Source: Takakia lepidozioides (Eukaryota > Streptophyta > Takakiopsida > Takakiales > Takakiaceae). Taken from it: a DNA stretch of 64,000 bases. Made by a program: the position numbers and the translations under genes. Location of the stretch: positions 38,233,053 to 38,297,052 of the forward strand of contig CM060732.1 in assembly GCA_030704615.1 (NCBI GenBank). Reading direction: 5' to 3'. Every line of letters begins with the position of its first letter. Positions within the stretch are counted from its first letter, which is position 1. The notes beneath the pieces were generated by a model. The model was not told the DNA's origin, did not search any database, and saw only the letters and a program-made list of their open reading frames with translations. Of this stretch, positions 46,608 through 57,251 are shown in pieces.

Positions 46608-47102
46608 TGTGATGGCTCATGTTCTCCTGCCCTGACTTTCAGCCTATTCATCATTGTCTGACAGGTTCATCCCATGCCATTAGTATTTACGGCGGGAGAC
46701 CGTTATATACAGCCTGACCTTTACTTGTTTGAGGTTATCCTAGAGCTTTGTGGCTGCATGTAGCCCCTTCATTGGTCTATGGGCCAGATCTGTTTGTAAT
46801 CTAGGCAACCCGTGGCATGCTGCCACGTGGGGGTATTGCCTCACCCTAGGTTTTGGGTATAAGCTTGTTCCTGACCTTGAGTCGGGGCCCTTCTTCTCGT
46901 ATGTACAACCTGATGTACGGGCTTCTAGACGTGCTCTGTGAGCTTTGGATGTGTGTGTGTTAGCTCTGCATATGCTGTACGTGGGATCCTCTACATGTTC
47001 ATCGAGCTTCTCGTGCTGTAAAGCCCGCTCCTTCCGAGCTCTTACACCCCTAGTTTAATGTGCACTTGTGAGGACGGGAGAATCTCATTCAAGCACAAAA
47101 TA
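46608..47102 (+). repeat. 3' LTR of Ty3/gypsy element 1
   Basis: A direct repeat of 32571-33068 with about eighteen substitutions and two short indels by eye. Same TGTGATGG start and CACAAAATA end. Confidence 0.95.
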
Positions 47103-47715
47103 AGCCTTCACAATCTAAACGTGACAAAACAAACAAAACAAAACAAAACAAAATAAACGTCTCGATTCATATATTGATCTGGCAACTGGATACGGCTGCA
47201 ATCTTTTGAGGTCATAGTTTGGGTAGACGGACAATAAATTCAATGGTCACTATTACAGGGACTTAGAAATCTGGGAGGAAAAAAAAAAATAGTGGGCCGG
47301 GGTCCTTTTTTCACAGCATGTCGTGAAAACGGGCCCAGACGCTTAATGGTTAATGAGAGACGTAATCAAGATAGAGTGAGGATGGATGGATGACCGATCT
47401 GATCTTTCCCTAAGTCCCTGAAGTGTGAACTGTGAACCAATTTTGACACAATTTGCCGAAAAACGGTGACGAGGAGTCGGTGTCGGCAGTGGGCCGCGTG
47501 GACGACGAAAGAGCTTCGAAGCTGCCGAGAGAAGATGAAGGGGGTGGAGAGAGGGCCCACGAGGCCTCCGAGCACGAGGAAACATGTCGGGAAGAACATG
47601 TGTTCACTGTGTTGCGTTGCTTGAGTGTGGCCTTCCTCGTTTGAATGTTTTCCCTGTAACACCCGAGAAAGAGCGAGGGAAGAGGGGAAAAGGGGGTGGC
47701 CAAAGATGATGCGTC
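47103..47715. other. upstream region of the calmodulin-like gene
   Basis: Contains an (AAAAC)n tract at about 47128-47158. No gene is seen; frames on both strands at 47343-47703 lack family features. Confidence 0.4.
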
Positions 47716-47722
47716 TATATTA
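47713..47722 (+). promoter_or_regulatory. possible TATA box of the calmodulin-like gene
   Basis: TCTATATTAA lies about 225 bases before the start codon, in a position suiting a short 5' leader. It is supported by sequence only. Confidence 0.35.
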
Positions 47723-47938
47723 AGGTGGGAGGTGGGGACTAGTTTAGACGGATCAAGTGGCTCACAATTGTATCTGTACAGGGACTCACTGCTGCGGGGT
47801 CAATTTCTGGAGCGGTTGTTAGAGTGCAGTTTGCAGATTTGTGATCACGTGCGATTATTTCACTGTCGAGACGCCAAGGTATTGAGACTGAAATCAATCT
47901 AGTTTCGAGGAGCTACACGCAGCCTTCATCAGTGCAAG

Positions 47939-48481
47939 ATGATGGTGAAAAATCCGGATTCCAGGAAATCTAGTACATCGTCAGAGATTTGTGTAGTAGT
48001 GGAACCGCTGCAGGATAGTGGGCCGTCATCTGTCCTCAAAAGAGAATTGGAAGAGGTATTCAGATTCTTTGATGCAAACGGGGATGGAAAGATCTCAGCG
48101 ATGGAACTTGGGTCCGTGCTCCGTGCACTTGGGGACAATCCAACCGACAAAGAGCTTGAAAGCATGATACACGAAGTAGATACTGATGGTGATGGATTCA
48201 TTGATATGGAGGAATTCATAAACCTAAACACAAAAGGACTAGGTCTTGGGTGTGAAGGAGGAGCCACTTCAGATGCCGAGATGTTGAAAGCGACCTTTGA
48301 GGTGTTTGACGCGGACAAGAATGGTTACATCTCAGCAGACGAGCTTCACTGCGTTTTGACTGGATTGGGTGATAAAAACCTTACAATGGAAGACTGTCAC
48401 TTCATGATCAAGTCTGTGGACAGAGACGGTGATGGGTTTGTTGATTTTGAAGAGTTTCGACTGATGATGGTTTGCTACTAG
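47939..48481 (+). CDS. calmodulin-like protein (CML) with four EF-hands
   Basis: An intronless 180-residue frame starting with two adjacent Met codons. After a variable N-terminus (residues 1-33) come four canonical EF-hand loops: DANGDGKISAME (45-56), DTDGDGFIDMEE (81-92), DADKNGYISADE (124-135) and DRDGDGFVDFEE (161-172). Every loop keeps Asp at position 1, Gly at 6 and Glu at 12, so four calcium ions can be bound. The linker between the two EF pairs contains a Gly-rich stretch (residues 100-109). Plant CMLs are cytosolic or nuclear calcium sensors that change partner activity on binding calcium. The frame is complete with stop and shows no damage, so it is probably functional. Confidence 0.95.
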   Translation: MMVKNPDSRKSSTSSEICVVVEPLQDSGPSSVLKRELEEVFRFFDANGDGKISAMELGSVLRALGDNPTDKELESMIHEVDTDGDGFIDMEEFINLNTKGLGLGCEGGATSDAEMLKATFEVFDADKNGYISADELHCVLTGLGDKNLTMEDCHFMIKSVDRDGDGFVDFEEFRLMMVCY

Positions 48482-51219
48482 AAATATCAAGACGACGGCA
48501 GGACAGGCCTCTGTCAAACGGCACCATCGTCTAAGTTTTGAAGGTGGGTGTATGGGAACGGCAGGGAAAAACTGATGAAGAATTGCGTGCCTATAACTCT
48601 GCGATAGTTCATTGGGATGCGCTGCTCGGGTTGTTCTCTAAGAGTCTCGGTGCAGTTTCTAGGGTCACGACGTCAAAGACAGATATCAAATTATGAGTTC
48701 GGAGCTGAAGAATAAAACTGAGATGAGGACACAACAGACGTACATATTGCACCAAAGATCTGTGCATGATTCAGTGCAGATTGAGATACTGGAGAAAGAG
48801 TCAGATGTTTCGTTAGGTCACCTTACAACAATCTGTCAACAATAGACAACTTGTACATCAACAATTGCGGGACTGACTTGCTTTCCTTGCTTTGAAAGAG
48901 GATGGAACTTGAGAAAGCCGTGGGGCCTTTGTAAACATTGGAGAGTCGGTGGAGAGAGTTTTAAAACGTCTTCCTTGTCAACTTTTGAACTATTCAAATT
49001 GTACCCTTTCATGGCACTTTGACTCCTTAATTCAAATTGCTGTCTCCAATGTCTGGAGTTATCGTTGCCTTTGTCTGATCTTGCACTTCACAATTCTTAT
49101 ATCAGGGATTAGAGAATGAGTCTCTTGGACGATGGTAGGTTACTTGAGATTGGCGACTATCAGTCTTGGAAATATCAAGCTGCACATAGTTATCAACTGG
49201 ATATGAAAGTTCAAGTGGGTACCAGTGACAAGCTTGATTTGCGCGACTTATTGAAGATGCCTCGATGAAATTTTTTTCGACTTCAGGCTCCCTGGTTTGC
49301 CTCTCAGTTTTTAGCTTTACATAGAGAATTTTCAGTAGCTGTTGAAATCCTGCTACGAAGCCAAGGACCTGCGAGCAACAGTCGGGCGCTCAAAATTTAG
49401 AGAAACGCATGTATTCATTCATTGGTATATGAATGATGGGCAGCATTCTTTATAGTTTGTCAAGAAAAAGATAATGATAGGCAGAATCATTGTCATTGTC
49501 AGACTCTTTTAAGACCTTATTGCAATGCATGCCAGTCTGTGCCCAGATGGGTTCACACTTATTTTACCCAAGCTCATTTAGCCCCCCTCTACAATGCAAA
49601 AAAGAAGAACAAACAACATACAAAAACAAAGAAGAAAAGAGAAGAGAGAGAGACACTCACATGGAGCTTCCATGCAGTTGGACTTGCGGGGCGATGGTGA
49701 GGAAAATGAAGACGCATAAGTCAGCCAGCGAGGAGAGAGAGATGGCAGTTGCGTGCCCTGTACATCAGCTCTCTAGGTCAGGGAGAGAGAGACCGAGTTG
49801 GGGTTCCGTGCAGCTGGTGCAGCGGCGAGGACGCTGGCATAAGCTGCAACAACAAAATAGAAGGGGGATTAGGGCGATGCAAAACAAAAAAGAAACACTT
49901 TACATCAACAAGGAAGAGGAGAGAGAGACACTCACAGTGAGTTTTCATGCGGGTGGAGCTGCGGCGGCGTTGGTGAGGAAAAGGCGAGGAAAGAGAGAGA
50001 GAGATGGCAGTTAATGCGTGCCGTGCACATAGGGTGACCAACAGGGATAATAAAAAAATCAATAGCCTGGATTTGAACCCGCATGCCTACGCCTTATGAA
50101 CAAAACCCCTGCCACTATAATACGCTCACATCTTGAAACAAACCCCTAAAAATATGTATATACTAGGGCTTCGCGTTGCTCCGCACTACTAACGACGAAT
50201 TCTGAGAACAACGTTCAATTTTCACAAAATAAGGTGGGTTTCCAAATTGCCGCATTTAAAATGGCCGACACACTAGATCTCTGTTACTTAGATCGGTGCT
50301 CCTCACCGTGATTCTCAGACTAGGATCCTTAGTCTGAAGTCCTCTTTCCTATGAAGCTTTTCTAGGATGTAATTGCTTTTCTGGTAACATTTGTTTCTCC
50401 CTTGAGACCAGTCTATCATGCTTAGCGCCTTCTTCATCTTCATCGGATCATCCGTCACGATATTCGTGTGTTCAAGCCTTATGGCGGCCACGTGCTACTC
50501 AAAGGGTTTTAATTTTTTTCCGTTCAAATAATCTGAATAAAACATAATCCAGGGCCTCCTCCCCTGTTCCCCCCCCCCAAAAAAAATAAAAATAAAAATA
50601 AAAATTGCATTGTTTGATGTAGCTACCTCTATCTAGCCCTAGAAGTGAGGTAGAGGTGAACCCGCTCTTCTGTATTTTCCTCTTCGTTAAGCATTCGTTT
50701 CATCAAGACCGAAATCTGGTTGTATTTTTTTTAAAAGGAAACATCTGGGAGCGACAGCAATCAGGCCCCTTGATAGTGAGAGGAGAAAATAACCTCTTTC
50801 ACAGTAACCCGCCATGAAGACGTAGAAATGGGACACCGCCCAATGGAAGGGGTAGAAGAGTACACCACACCCCTCAAGTAGCATGTTTTGCTCCAGAATC
50901 ATCTAGGTGGCACTCAGTTTACTAACCAACTTCGGTACTGATTGTTGGCCATCATTTTTTTTTTTTAAAAGAGAGGGGAGGAAGCCCTTTGGAGCTTTAT
51001 TACCATCCTTTAGTTTCTCAACATTTAGTTTTATTATTTTGATAAGAAATGATTGTCTTGATAAAAATACCTCAATACAGCAGCGACCTGGCTCTTTTCT
51101 AACCCCTCTGACCATTTGTTTATATGGTATCTTATTCGTCCTTATTTGCAATTGGTGTAGATTTCAAATAGTTTGGATTTTAATTTAATGTCCCGGTAGC
51201 TATATAAACTATTCCAAGT
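48482..51219. other. no supported gene; purine-rich direct repeats at 49.6-50.0 kb
   Basis: Two similar blocks of about 280 bp (about 49610-49760 and 49880-50030) share GAGAGAGACACTCAC, GGTGAGGAAAA and GAGATGGCAGTT. A tRNA-like box B (minus, GGTTCAAATCC near 50058) follows. A long C then A tract lies at 50570-50600. The open frames here are products of GA-rich repeats. Confidence 0.45.
50040..50135 (-). repeat. tRNA-like / SINE-like remnant
   Basis: On the minus strand TATTATAGTGG (box A-like) precedes GGTTCAAATCC (box B, one mismatch to consensus) by about 40 bases. This is typical of a tRNA-derived SINE head. No complete cloverleaf. Confidence 0.45.
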
Positions 51220-51220
51220 G

Positions 51221-52674
51221 TCAAATTGTTGTACAAGGAAGAACAAGCTCATGTGAAATGTGATGGGACATACAGCTTGTTGTTAGGCGCTGGTAAAATG
51301 CAGGGAGAACATTCTGCTGCTCAGATGGATCCCAACTGCCAGCTGCAGCATAGATATTTGATAGCAACACATAGGTCGCAGCATCTTGTTCATCCGACAT
51401 GAGGATAGATATTGCCGCACGTTCAGCCATCTCCACATTGCGATGGATTTTGCAGGCACCAAGCAAGGCCTTCCACACCATAGCAGCTGGATTGATGGCA
51501 TTTTATTAATCGGGTCCACTGCTCATCCAGATGTCTCGCACGTCCAAGAAGGTCCACCATGCAACCAAAGTGCTTTATTGTCATAGTGACACCATGATCT
51601 TGAGTCAGGGAATCCCAGTAGCATCTTTCTTCATCCAGTAGGCCAGTGTGGCTGTATGCAGAGAGAACACATATAAAGGTGATATTGTCCAACTTGAAGC
51701 CTTCCCTCTAGATTATTCCAAATGGCCAAATAGTTGCAGGGCCTCCATATGACAACCATGTTGGGCATATCCAGCAATCATCGCGTTCCAGGACATCACA
51801 TCTTGTTCAGTCATATTGTCGACTGCCCCCTTCGCATCCTCGATGCATCACATTTCGCATACATGTCCACCAGGGTTGTGTTTAGAATGACATTTGGTAC
51901 AATATCAGCTTTGATGATATTACCATGGGCATTTTTGCCATTTTTCCAGGGCTGCCAGGCTCGCACACACATTGCAAATGCACAAGAACATGATGTGATT
52001 TGGCTTCATCCCTTCCCGCATCATTTGCTCATAGGTCTCCATAGCCTCCATCCCACACCCATGCTGCCGCAATCATGGCACTCCAAGACACCACATTTCG
52101 TTTAGCCATATTGTCGAACACTCCCTTCGCGTCTTCAATGCACCCACATTTGGCATACATATCCACTAGGGCATTGTTCGGAAATGACATCTGGTACAAT
52201 TCCAGCTTTGACAATGTCACTATGAACCTCTTTGCCCTTCTCCAGGGCTGCGAGGCTTGCACACACGTTGCAAACACAACAAACGTGATGTGGTCAGGCT
52301 TCACCCCTTCCCACATCATTTGTTTGTAGGTCTCTATAGCCTCCATCCCATGCTCCTGTTGTGCATATCTTGCAATCATGGCACTCCAAACCTACCACAC
52401 TTGTTCGGCCATATCGTCGAACACTCCCTCCATATCCTCGATGCACCCACATTTGACATACATGTCCACGAGGGTATTTGTTTAAAACCACATTTAGTAG
52501 AATTCCAGCTTTGGCGATGATAACCATACACCCTCTGCCTTTTTCCAGGGCTGTCAGGCTTGCACACACATTGCAAATGCACAAACCTGATGTGGTTGGG
52601 CTTTATCATTTTCCCCATCATTTGCTCATAGGTATCCAAAGCCTCATCCCAGGCCCCTGCTGTGCATACCTTGC
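51221..52674 (-). pseudogene. PLS-class PPR gene remnant with E motif (3' part)
   Basis: Going down the minus strand there are several repeat pieces in shifting frames (HGMEAIETYKQMMWEGVKPD, NNALVDMYAKCGCIEDAK, NMAKRNVVSWSAMIA). Then a better preserved end follows: ITFICVLSAYSHTGLLDEE, HFGCMVDLLGRARHLDEQ, VWKALLGACKIHRNVEMAE and DEQDAATYVLLSNIYAAAGS. The last two are the E-motif region of PLS-class proteins. No DYW region follows before 51221. Frameshifts show it is inactive. The CACTA element at 52678 and the gypsy element at 54322 separate it from its upstream parts. Confidence 0.85.
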
Positions 52675-52677
52675 AAG

Positions 52678-53869
52678 CACTACAGCAAATGGGGGGGGTT
52701 TGCGACGCCAGCCACGCCCCTACGCCCCGTGCGGCGCTTTTTTGCGACACCCCGACGTCGCAATCCCCCGCTGCGACACCATTACGACACCCAGCCGTCG
52801 TAAGGTGGTGTGAAGGGGGAAAGAGGGCCCTCGTTGCGACGAATTTTTTTCTTGCAACGCCCGGACATCAGAAATAAATTTATTAAAAATTAATTAATTT
52901 TTTTTAAAAAAAAAAAACGTTGCGATGCCTCGACTTCGCAAAAACGTCAATAAGGGCGTCGCAACGACATCACCACAGTGGGAATTTTTTTTTTGTTTTT
53001 TTCTTGGGCTTTACGGCCCTCAACTTCACAAAAGCGTCGCTGGGGGCGCTCCGCGTTAGGACGCCCAACGTTGCGACATCAGAGGGTCGCAACGGCGTCG
53101 TCACAGGGGGTCGCAATGGTGTTGTGGTCAGCTTAGGTCCACACAATGACGTCGCTCGGGGCGCCTGGCGGTGGGGGGTACAACAACGGCGACGATGTTG
53201 GGACTGGGGCTGGGGCTGGGCACTAAGGCTGTAGAGGTTGCAACTTCCCGGCGTCACAAGAGAGACCCCCTTAGAAGGAACTTGAAAGAGCTTGAAGGAA
53301 ATCTTTATATATATATATATATATTTATTTAGATTGTTTTTGTGATACATAGACGTAGCGTAGGTGTGTTGGTTAGTTTGTAGTGTCTTAGAAATGTTAT
53401 AACGCGGAGGTCTTAGGTTCAAGTATGCGTTGCATGATATATGTAGAACAATGAACATATCGTCATTAGACAGAACTGGAGTCAATGGTCAACGCCGGAG
53501 TCAATGGTCAACAAGTTTTTGAAATTCAAATTTCAAATTCAAAATTTCCCGCCTAAATTCAAATGTACCTCCTTAAATTGTGACGTCCGAGCGTCGCACT
53601 TTGCGACCCCCGGACGGTGCTACTTCTGCATTGCAGAATAGGTTATTATTTATTATTTATTATTTATTTTATTTTTATTTTTTTCGACGCCCGGGAGTTG
53701 CAAATCGCAGTTTCGCATATTTGCGACCCCCATTGGTCGCAAATTTGCGACGTTTTTTTGGCGACGCCCGAACGTCACAAATTTGGTTTTATTCCCCGCC
53801 CGAAAAGGGCTGTTTTACGACGCCGCGGCGTGGCTGCAGCGTCGAAAACTCCCCCCTTTTCCTGTAGTG
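52678..53869. mobile_element. small CACTA-type transposon
   Basis: Terminal inverted repeats begin CACTACAG and continue through a G-run to a GCGACGC/TCGACGC motif at both ends. A 3-bp AAG duplication (52675-52677 and 53870-53872) flanks it. The PPR sequence on either side joins naturally across one AAG when compared with the uninterrupted copy at 62160-62175. The interior (1192 bp) is full of TTGCGAC/GTCGCAA words, holds an AT microsatellite (about 53303-53328) and a tRNA-like stretch (about 53340-53415), and has no transposase. Confidence 0.9.
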
Positions 53870-53872
53870 AAG

Positions 53873-54321
53873 CATCGTGTTCTACAACACCACATCACGT
53901 TCGGCCATAGTGTCGAATCCTCCTTTCGCAGATTTGGTGAACCTCTTGCCATTTTCCAGGGTGCCAGACTTGCACACGCACTGCAAATGTTATGTGGTCG
54001 GGCTTCACCCCTTCTCCCATCGATTGCGCATAGGTCTCCAAAGCCTCCATCCCGCCTCCATCTCGCACCGCGCTGCACGACACCACATCTCGTTCAGCCA
54101 TACTGTTGAACGCTCCCTTATCATCCTCGATGCTCCCACATTTGGCATACATGTGTACCAGGACAATGTTCAGAATCACATCTGGTAATCTGATAGGCAT
54201 TCAGCTTTTTGCCTCGGTTGTCCCACCATTGACTGGTGTCAGAAAAGTATTCATTCCACAGTTTTTCCTCATCTTTGTTACCTGTTTTTGGATACTTTCC
54301 TGTTGTCACATTGGCAATATC
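53873..54321 (-). pseudogene. PPR and OSB-like remnant between the two insertions
   Basis: Minus strand, from the top: TGKYPKTGNKDEEKLWNEYF and SDTSQWWDNRGKKLNA (54190-54310), the best preserved left half of an OSB PDF motif in the window. Then PPR pieces LVHMYAKCGSIEDDKGAFNS and MAERDVVSC, and METLETYAQ-like sequence down to 53880. The abrupt change from OSB to PPR at about 54190 is the same junction type as in the other copies. Confidence 0.75.
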
Positions 54322-54958
54322 TATTAAGGACGAGAGCATGACTAAACACAAACAAGAGATCAGACTAGAGGCACAAAACTAGACAAGAAGTCAAGGTCTG
54401 CGTGGCCGAATACATGATGAAGAAACAAGAATCAAGATGATCTTTATAATAATGGACAAGAGTACAAGATATTGGAACTCGACTTGAATACTAAAATGCT
54501 GGAAACTGGACTAGAGTGCTAGATACTGAAAACTGGGCTAGAGTACTGGAAGCTGAACTGGAGTACTAGAAGGAACAGGAGTAGCTTGAACTTGTGTTGG
54601 CGAGACTGAAGAGTGTCCAATCTCGCCTCCTATATATACTGGCTACTAAGAAGTTCCCTAAGAAGCTTCCCCAATGGAAGTTTCTTGATGAAGAAGTTTC
54701 CAAGGTTAAATAAAAGTTTCTCAATAGAGAAGTTTCCTTAAACAAAGGAGGTATCTTGATGGAGAAGTTTCTTCGAAATGAAGCTTCTTGAGCAGTTTCC
54801 CAAGTTAATCTCGGTAATTTGGTAAACTCCCGGTACCTTGGTAACTAATTGTAGCTTATGATAAATCATGGTAGATCACGGTAAATCATGGTAACATGGT
54901 AACATGATAACTTTTGGTATTCATTCCTGGTAAATTTTTCTGGGCTATATCCGTGACA
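54322..54958 (-). repeat. LTR of Ty3/gypsy element 2 (3' LTR relative to its genes)
   Basis: A 637-bp repeat of 60678-61295. On the minus strand it begins TGTCACGGATATAGCCC and its plus-strand end is CCGTGACA. It is flanked outside by ATATC (54317-54321). Confidence 0.9.
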
Positions 54959-54959
54959 T

Positions 54960-55245
54960 CACCCCCTCCTCTAGCACGCCGAGTTCATCGAGGAGCGGTA
55001 CCAACTTACCGGAAGTTCCCAAGTTACCTTCGCCGGATTTTGGATTTTCTCCAACTCTAAGCAACTAATGGTAGCTTATGGTAAATCATAGTAGATCACA
55101 GTAAATCACGCTAAATCATGATAACTTTCGGTAATATGGTAACTTGGTAACTCCTGGTAAGTTCCTCTGGGCTATGTCCGTGATATCACTCCCCTCCTCT
55201 AGCGCCGAGTTCCTCGAGGAACGGTAAAATCTTGGACTTGCTTAG
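54960..55245. repeat. partial tandem duplication of LTR end and adjoining interior
   Basis: Sequence around 55060-55240 repeats 54800-55020: GGTAGCTTATG.TAAATCA, the CTATGTCCGTGA end, then CCCTCCTCTAGC and the CGAGTTC.TCGAGGA palindrome. So part of the LTR plus the polypurine region exists twice in tandem. Confidence 0.7.
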
Positions 55246-55877
55246 AGTTGGAAAAAATCCAAAATCCGGCGAATGGTACTTGTCAAATATTCGACTCTTC
55301 ATTCTTGACTCAAATGATTTATAGGTCCTTGCAACCATCGATAGTGTTCAACACCTTGAACTTGGGAACACGTAGTAATTTGAGCATTCTGATTTTCGAA
55401 GCTACCTTCAAACATGATTTCGTTGCCCTCTGGGTTCAAAGCCTTAACCTCCAACAGGATTATCAGACTTTGAGTAGGCTCCACTTACCGTCGTACGGGG
55501 TCCAGACGAGGAAATACGCGTCGCATTGGTGGTCCATCGTCTCGAGAGCGTCGGCGTGATGTTGAAGGTCGTGAGAGTCGGAACGACTGATCTGGTAGTT
55601 GAGTAAGCGACAGCTCCAATGTATCTGGTTCATGTGACTTCATACTGCCATACAAGATGCAAGAGTGCTGGAAGTGTAGCTGTATATACTGATGTGTGGT
55701 GCTCCTCCCTCATTAACGTGTATCAGATACACTGAATGTAGAGTCTTCACCTTGAAGCTAACTTGGCTGACATCATCATTGTGACGTCTTATTGACGTGT
55801 AGCTCGGGGCTTAGTTGGATATCATTGATGAAACTTTTGGATTTGTTAAATGCATTGGCGAGGTTGGATGAAGGTTC

Positions 55878-57004
55878 TCACGTTCGTTCGCTGATGTCGT
55901 AGCATTTCCAATGTACGAAATACTCAAGACATTTATACTTGATGCGAGAGTCTAAGACTTCGTCGACTTTATACTCAATTTCCTGATTGACTTCGATTGG
56001 TGGAGGTGGTACGGAAACTCTCCCTGGAATATTCGATGGATGATACAACTCCAATAATGAAACACGAAAGACTGGATCGATACGCATACTTCTTGGGAGT
56101 TCAAGCCGAAAACTGACCGGATTTATTTGTCGAATAATTTTGAATGGTCCCAGGCGTTGATAATCCAACTTCCTTGGTGATCGCGTGGTTTGTATGTCCC
56201 GTCGAAGAAGCCACACACGATCTTCCACCTTGAACTGGGTTTGGAGTTGGAAATGTTGATCTGCATACTCCTTGTATTGTTTTTGAGCTTCTGCAAGGTG
56301 GAATATAAGCTTCTTGTGAATCATAGTGAGATGAGTAGCAAGGTTTTCTACAGTAGAGCTTCCAACAGTCTTAATGTGGAATGGGTTTGCTCGAGGATCA
56401 TGACCATAATTGGAGAAAAATGGAGTTTGTTTGGTCGAATAATGTATAGTGTTGTTGTAGGCAAACTCAGCTAATGGCAGAAGGTCCGTCCAATTATTTT
56501 GGTGATAACTTATCGTACAACGAAGATATTGCTCCAAAATCTGGTTTACGCGTTCGATTTGACCATCAGTCTGTGGATGATTAGCTGTAGACATGTTGAT
56601 CTTAGTATCCAATATGTGAAATAATCTCCTCCAGAAATTTGGTATGAGCTGTGATCCTCAATCAGATACAATGTCCTTCGGGAGTCCATGAATGCAGTAG
56701 ATATTGTTGAGGAAGAGTCTTGCAGTTTCCTCGCATGTAACCGTTTTATTACATGGAATGAAATGTGTCATCTTCGTAAAACGATCCACAATAACAAGGA
56801 TTGAATCGGTGGTCTTGAAATTGGAAGGTTTGTAATAATATCCATAGACACGCACGACCATGGACCCTTGGGAATGGGTAATGGTTGAAGAAGACCGTAA
56901 GGTCGATGTCGTGGTCCCTTCGCTCTAGCACACATGTCGCAAGATTTTATAAATTCTTTCACGAGTTTCCACATCTGCGGCCACCAATAGTCCCTGGATA
57001 ACAA
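55878..57004 (-). pseudogene. integrase with chromodomain, element 2
   Basis: Blocks on the minus strand: RDYWWPQMWKLVKEFIKSCD and MCARAK (zinc region), SMDIITNLPISR (first Asp), FTKMTHFIPCNKTVTCEETA, GLPKDIVSD (second Asp region), and ANHPQTDGQIERVNQILEQY (Glu). The long C-terminal frame (55878-56612) continues with GPFKIIRQINPVSFRLELP and the chromodomain EYKVDEVLDSRIKYKCLEYF, then VHWKCYDISERT. Chromodomains direct integration to marked chromatin. Frame breaks occur near 56615 and 56760. Confidence 0.9.
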
Positions 57005-57251
57005 TTCTATTATTTTGTTGAAGCCGAAATGTCCTGCAGCCGAAAGATCATGACCTGTTTGAAGAATTCGAAGTCGTATAGGTCCTGGAGGTACATAGAG
57101 AAGTCTCTTGAAGTAAAGTAAGTCATCTTTGAATTCGAAATCGTTTGTAACATGTGGGTGGTCTTGAGGTTGATTCAGTTGACTTCGTAGTGTTTTAATA
57201 AATTGGTCGCTCTTCAGTGCTTCCTAAATCTCCTTTATGATCTCTGCATCA

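Larger units (their letters stand above)
32571..47102 (+). mobile_element. Ty3/gypsy LTR retrotransposon 1 with nested CACTA insertion
   Basis: Paired LTRs, a PBS-like TGG at 33069 and a G-rich polypurine tract at 46585-46597 just before the 3' LTR bound an element of about 8.5 kb once the 6.0-kb insertion is discounted. The gene order is gag, zinc knuckle, protease, dUTPase-like region, RT/RNase H, integrase, so integrase follows RNase H as in Ty3/gypsy. No chromodomain is seen in the C-terminal frame (46146-46346). Several in-frame stops (41917, 42556, 46098) and at least one frameshift show it is no longer autonomous. Confidence 0.9.

Noticed and set aside
49490-50014. 174-residue plus-strand frame
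   Set aside because: Made of GA-rich direct repeats (ERE/KKE runs); low complexity explains the open frame.
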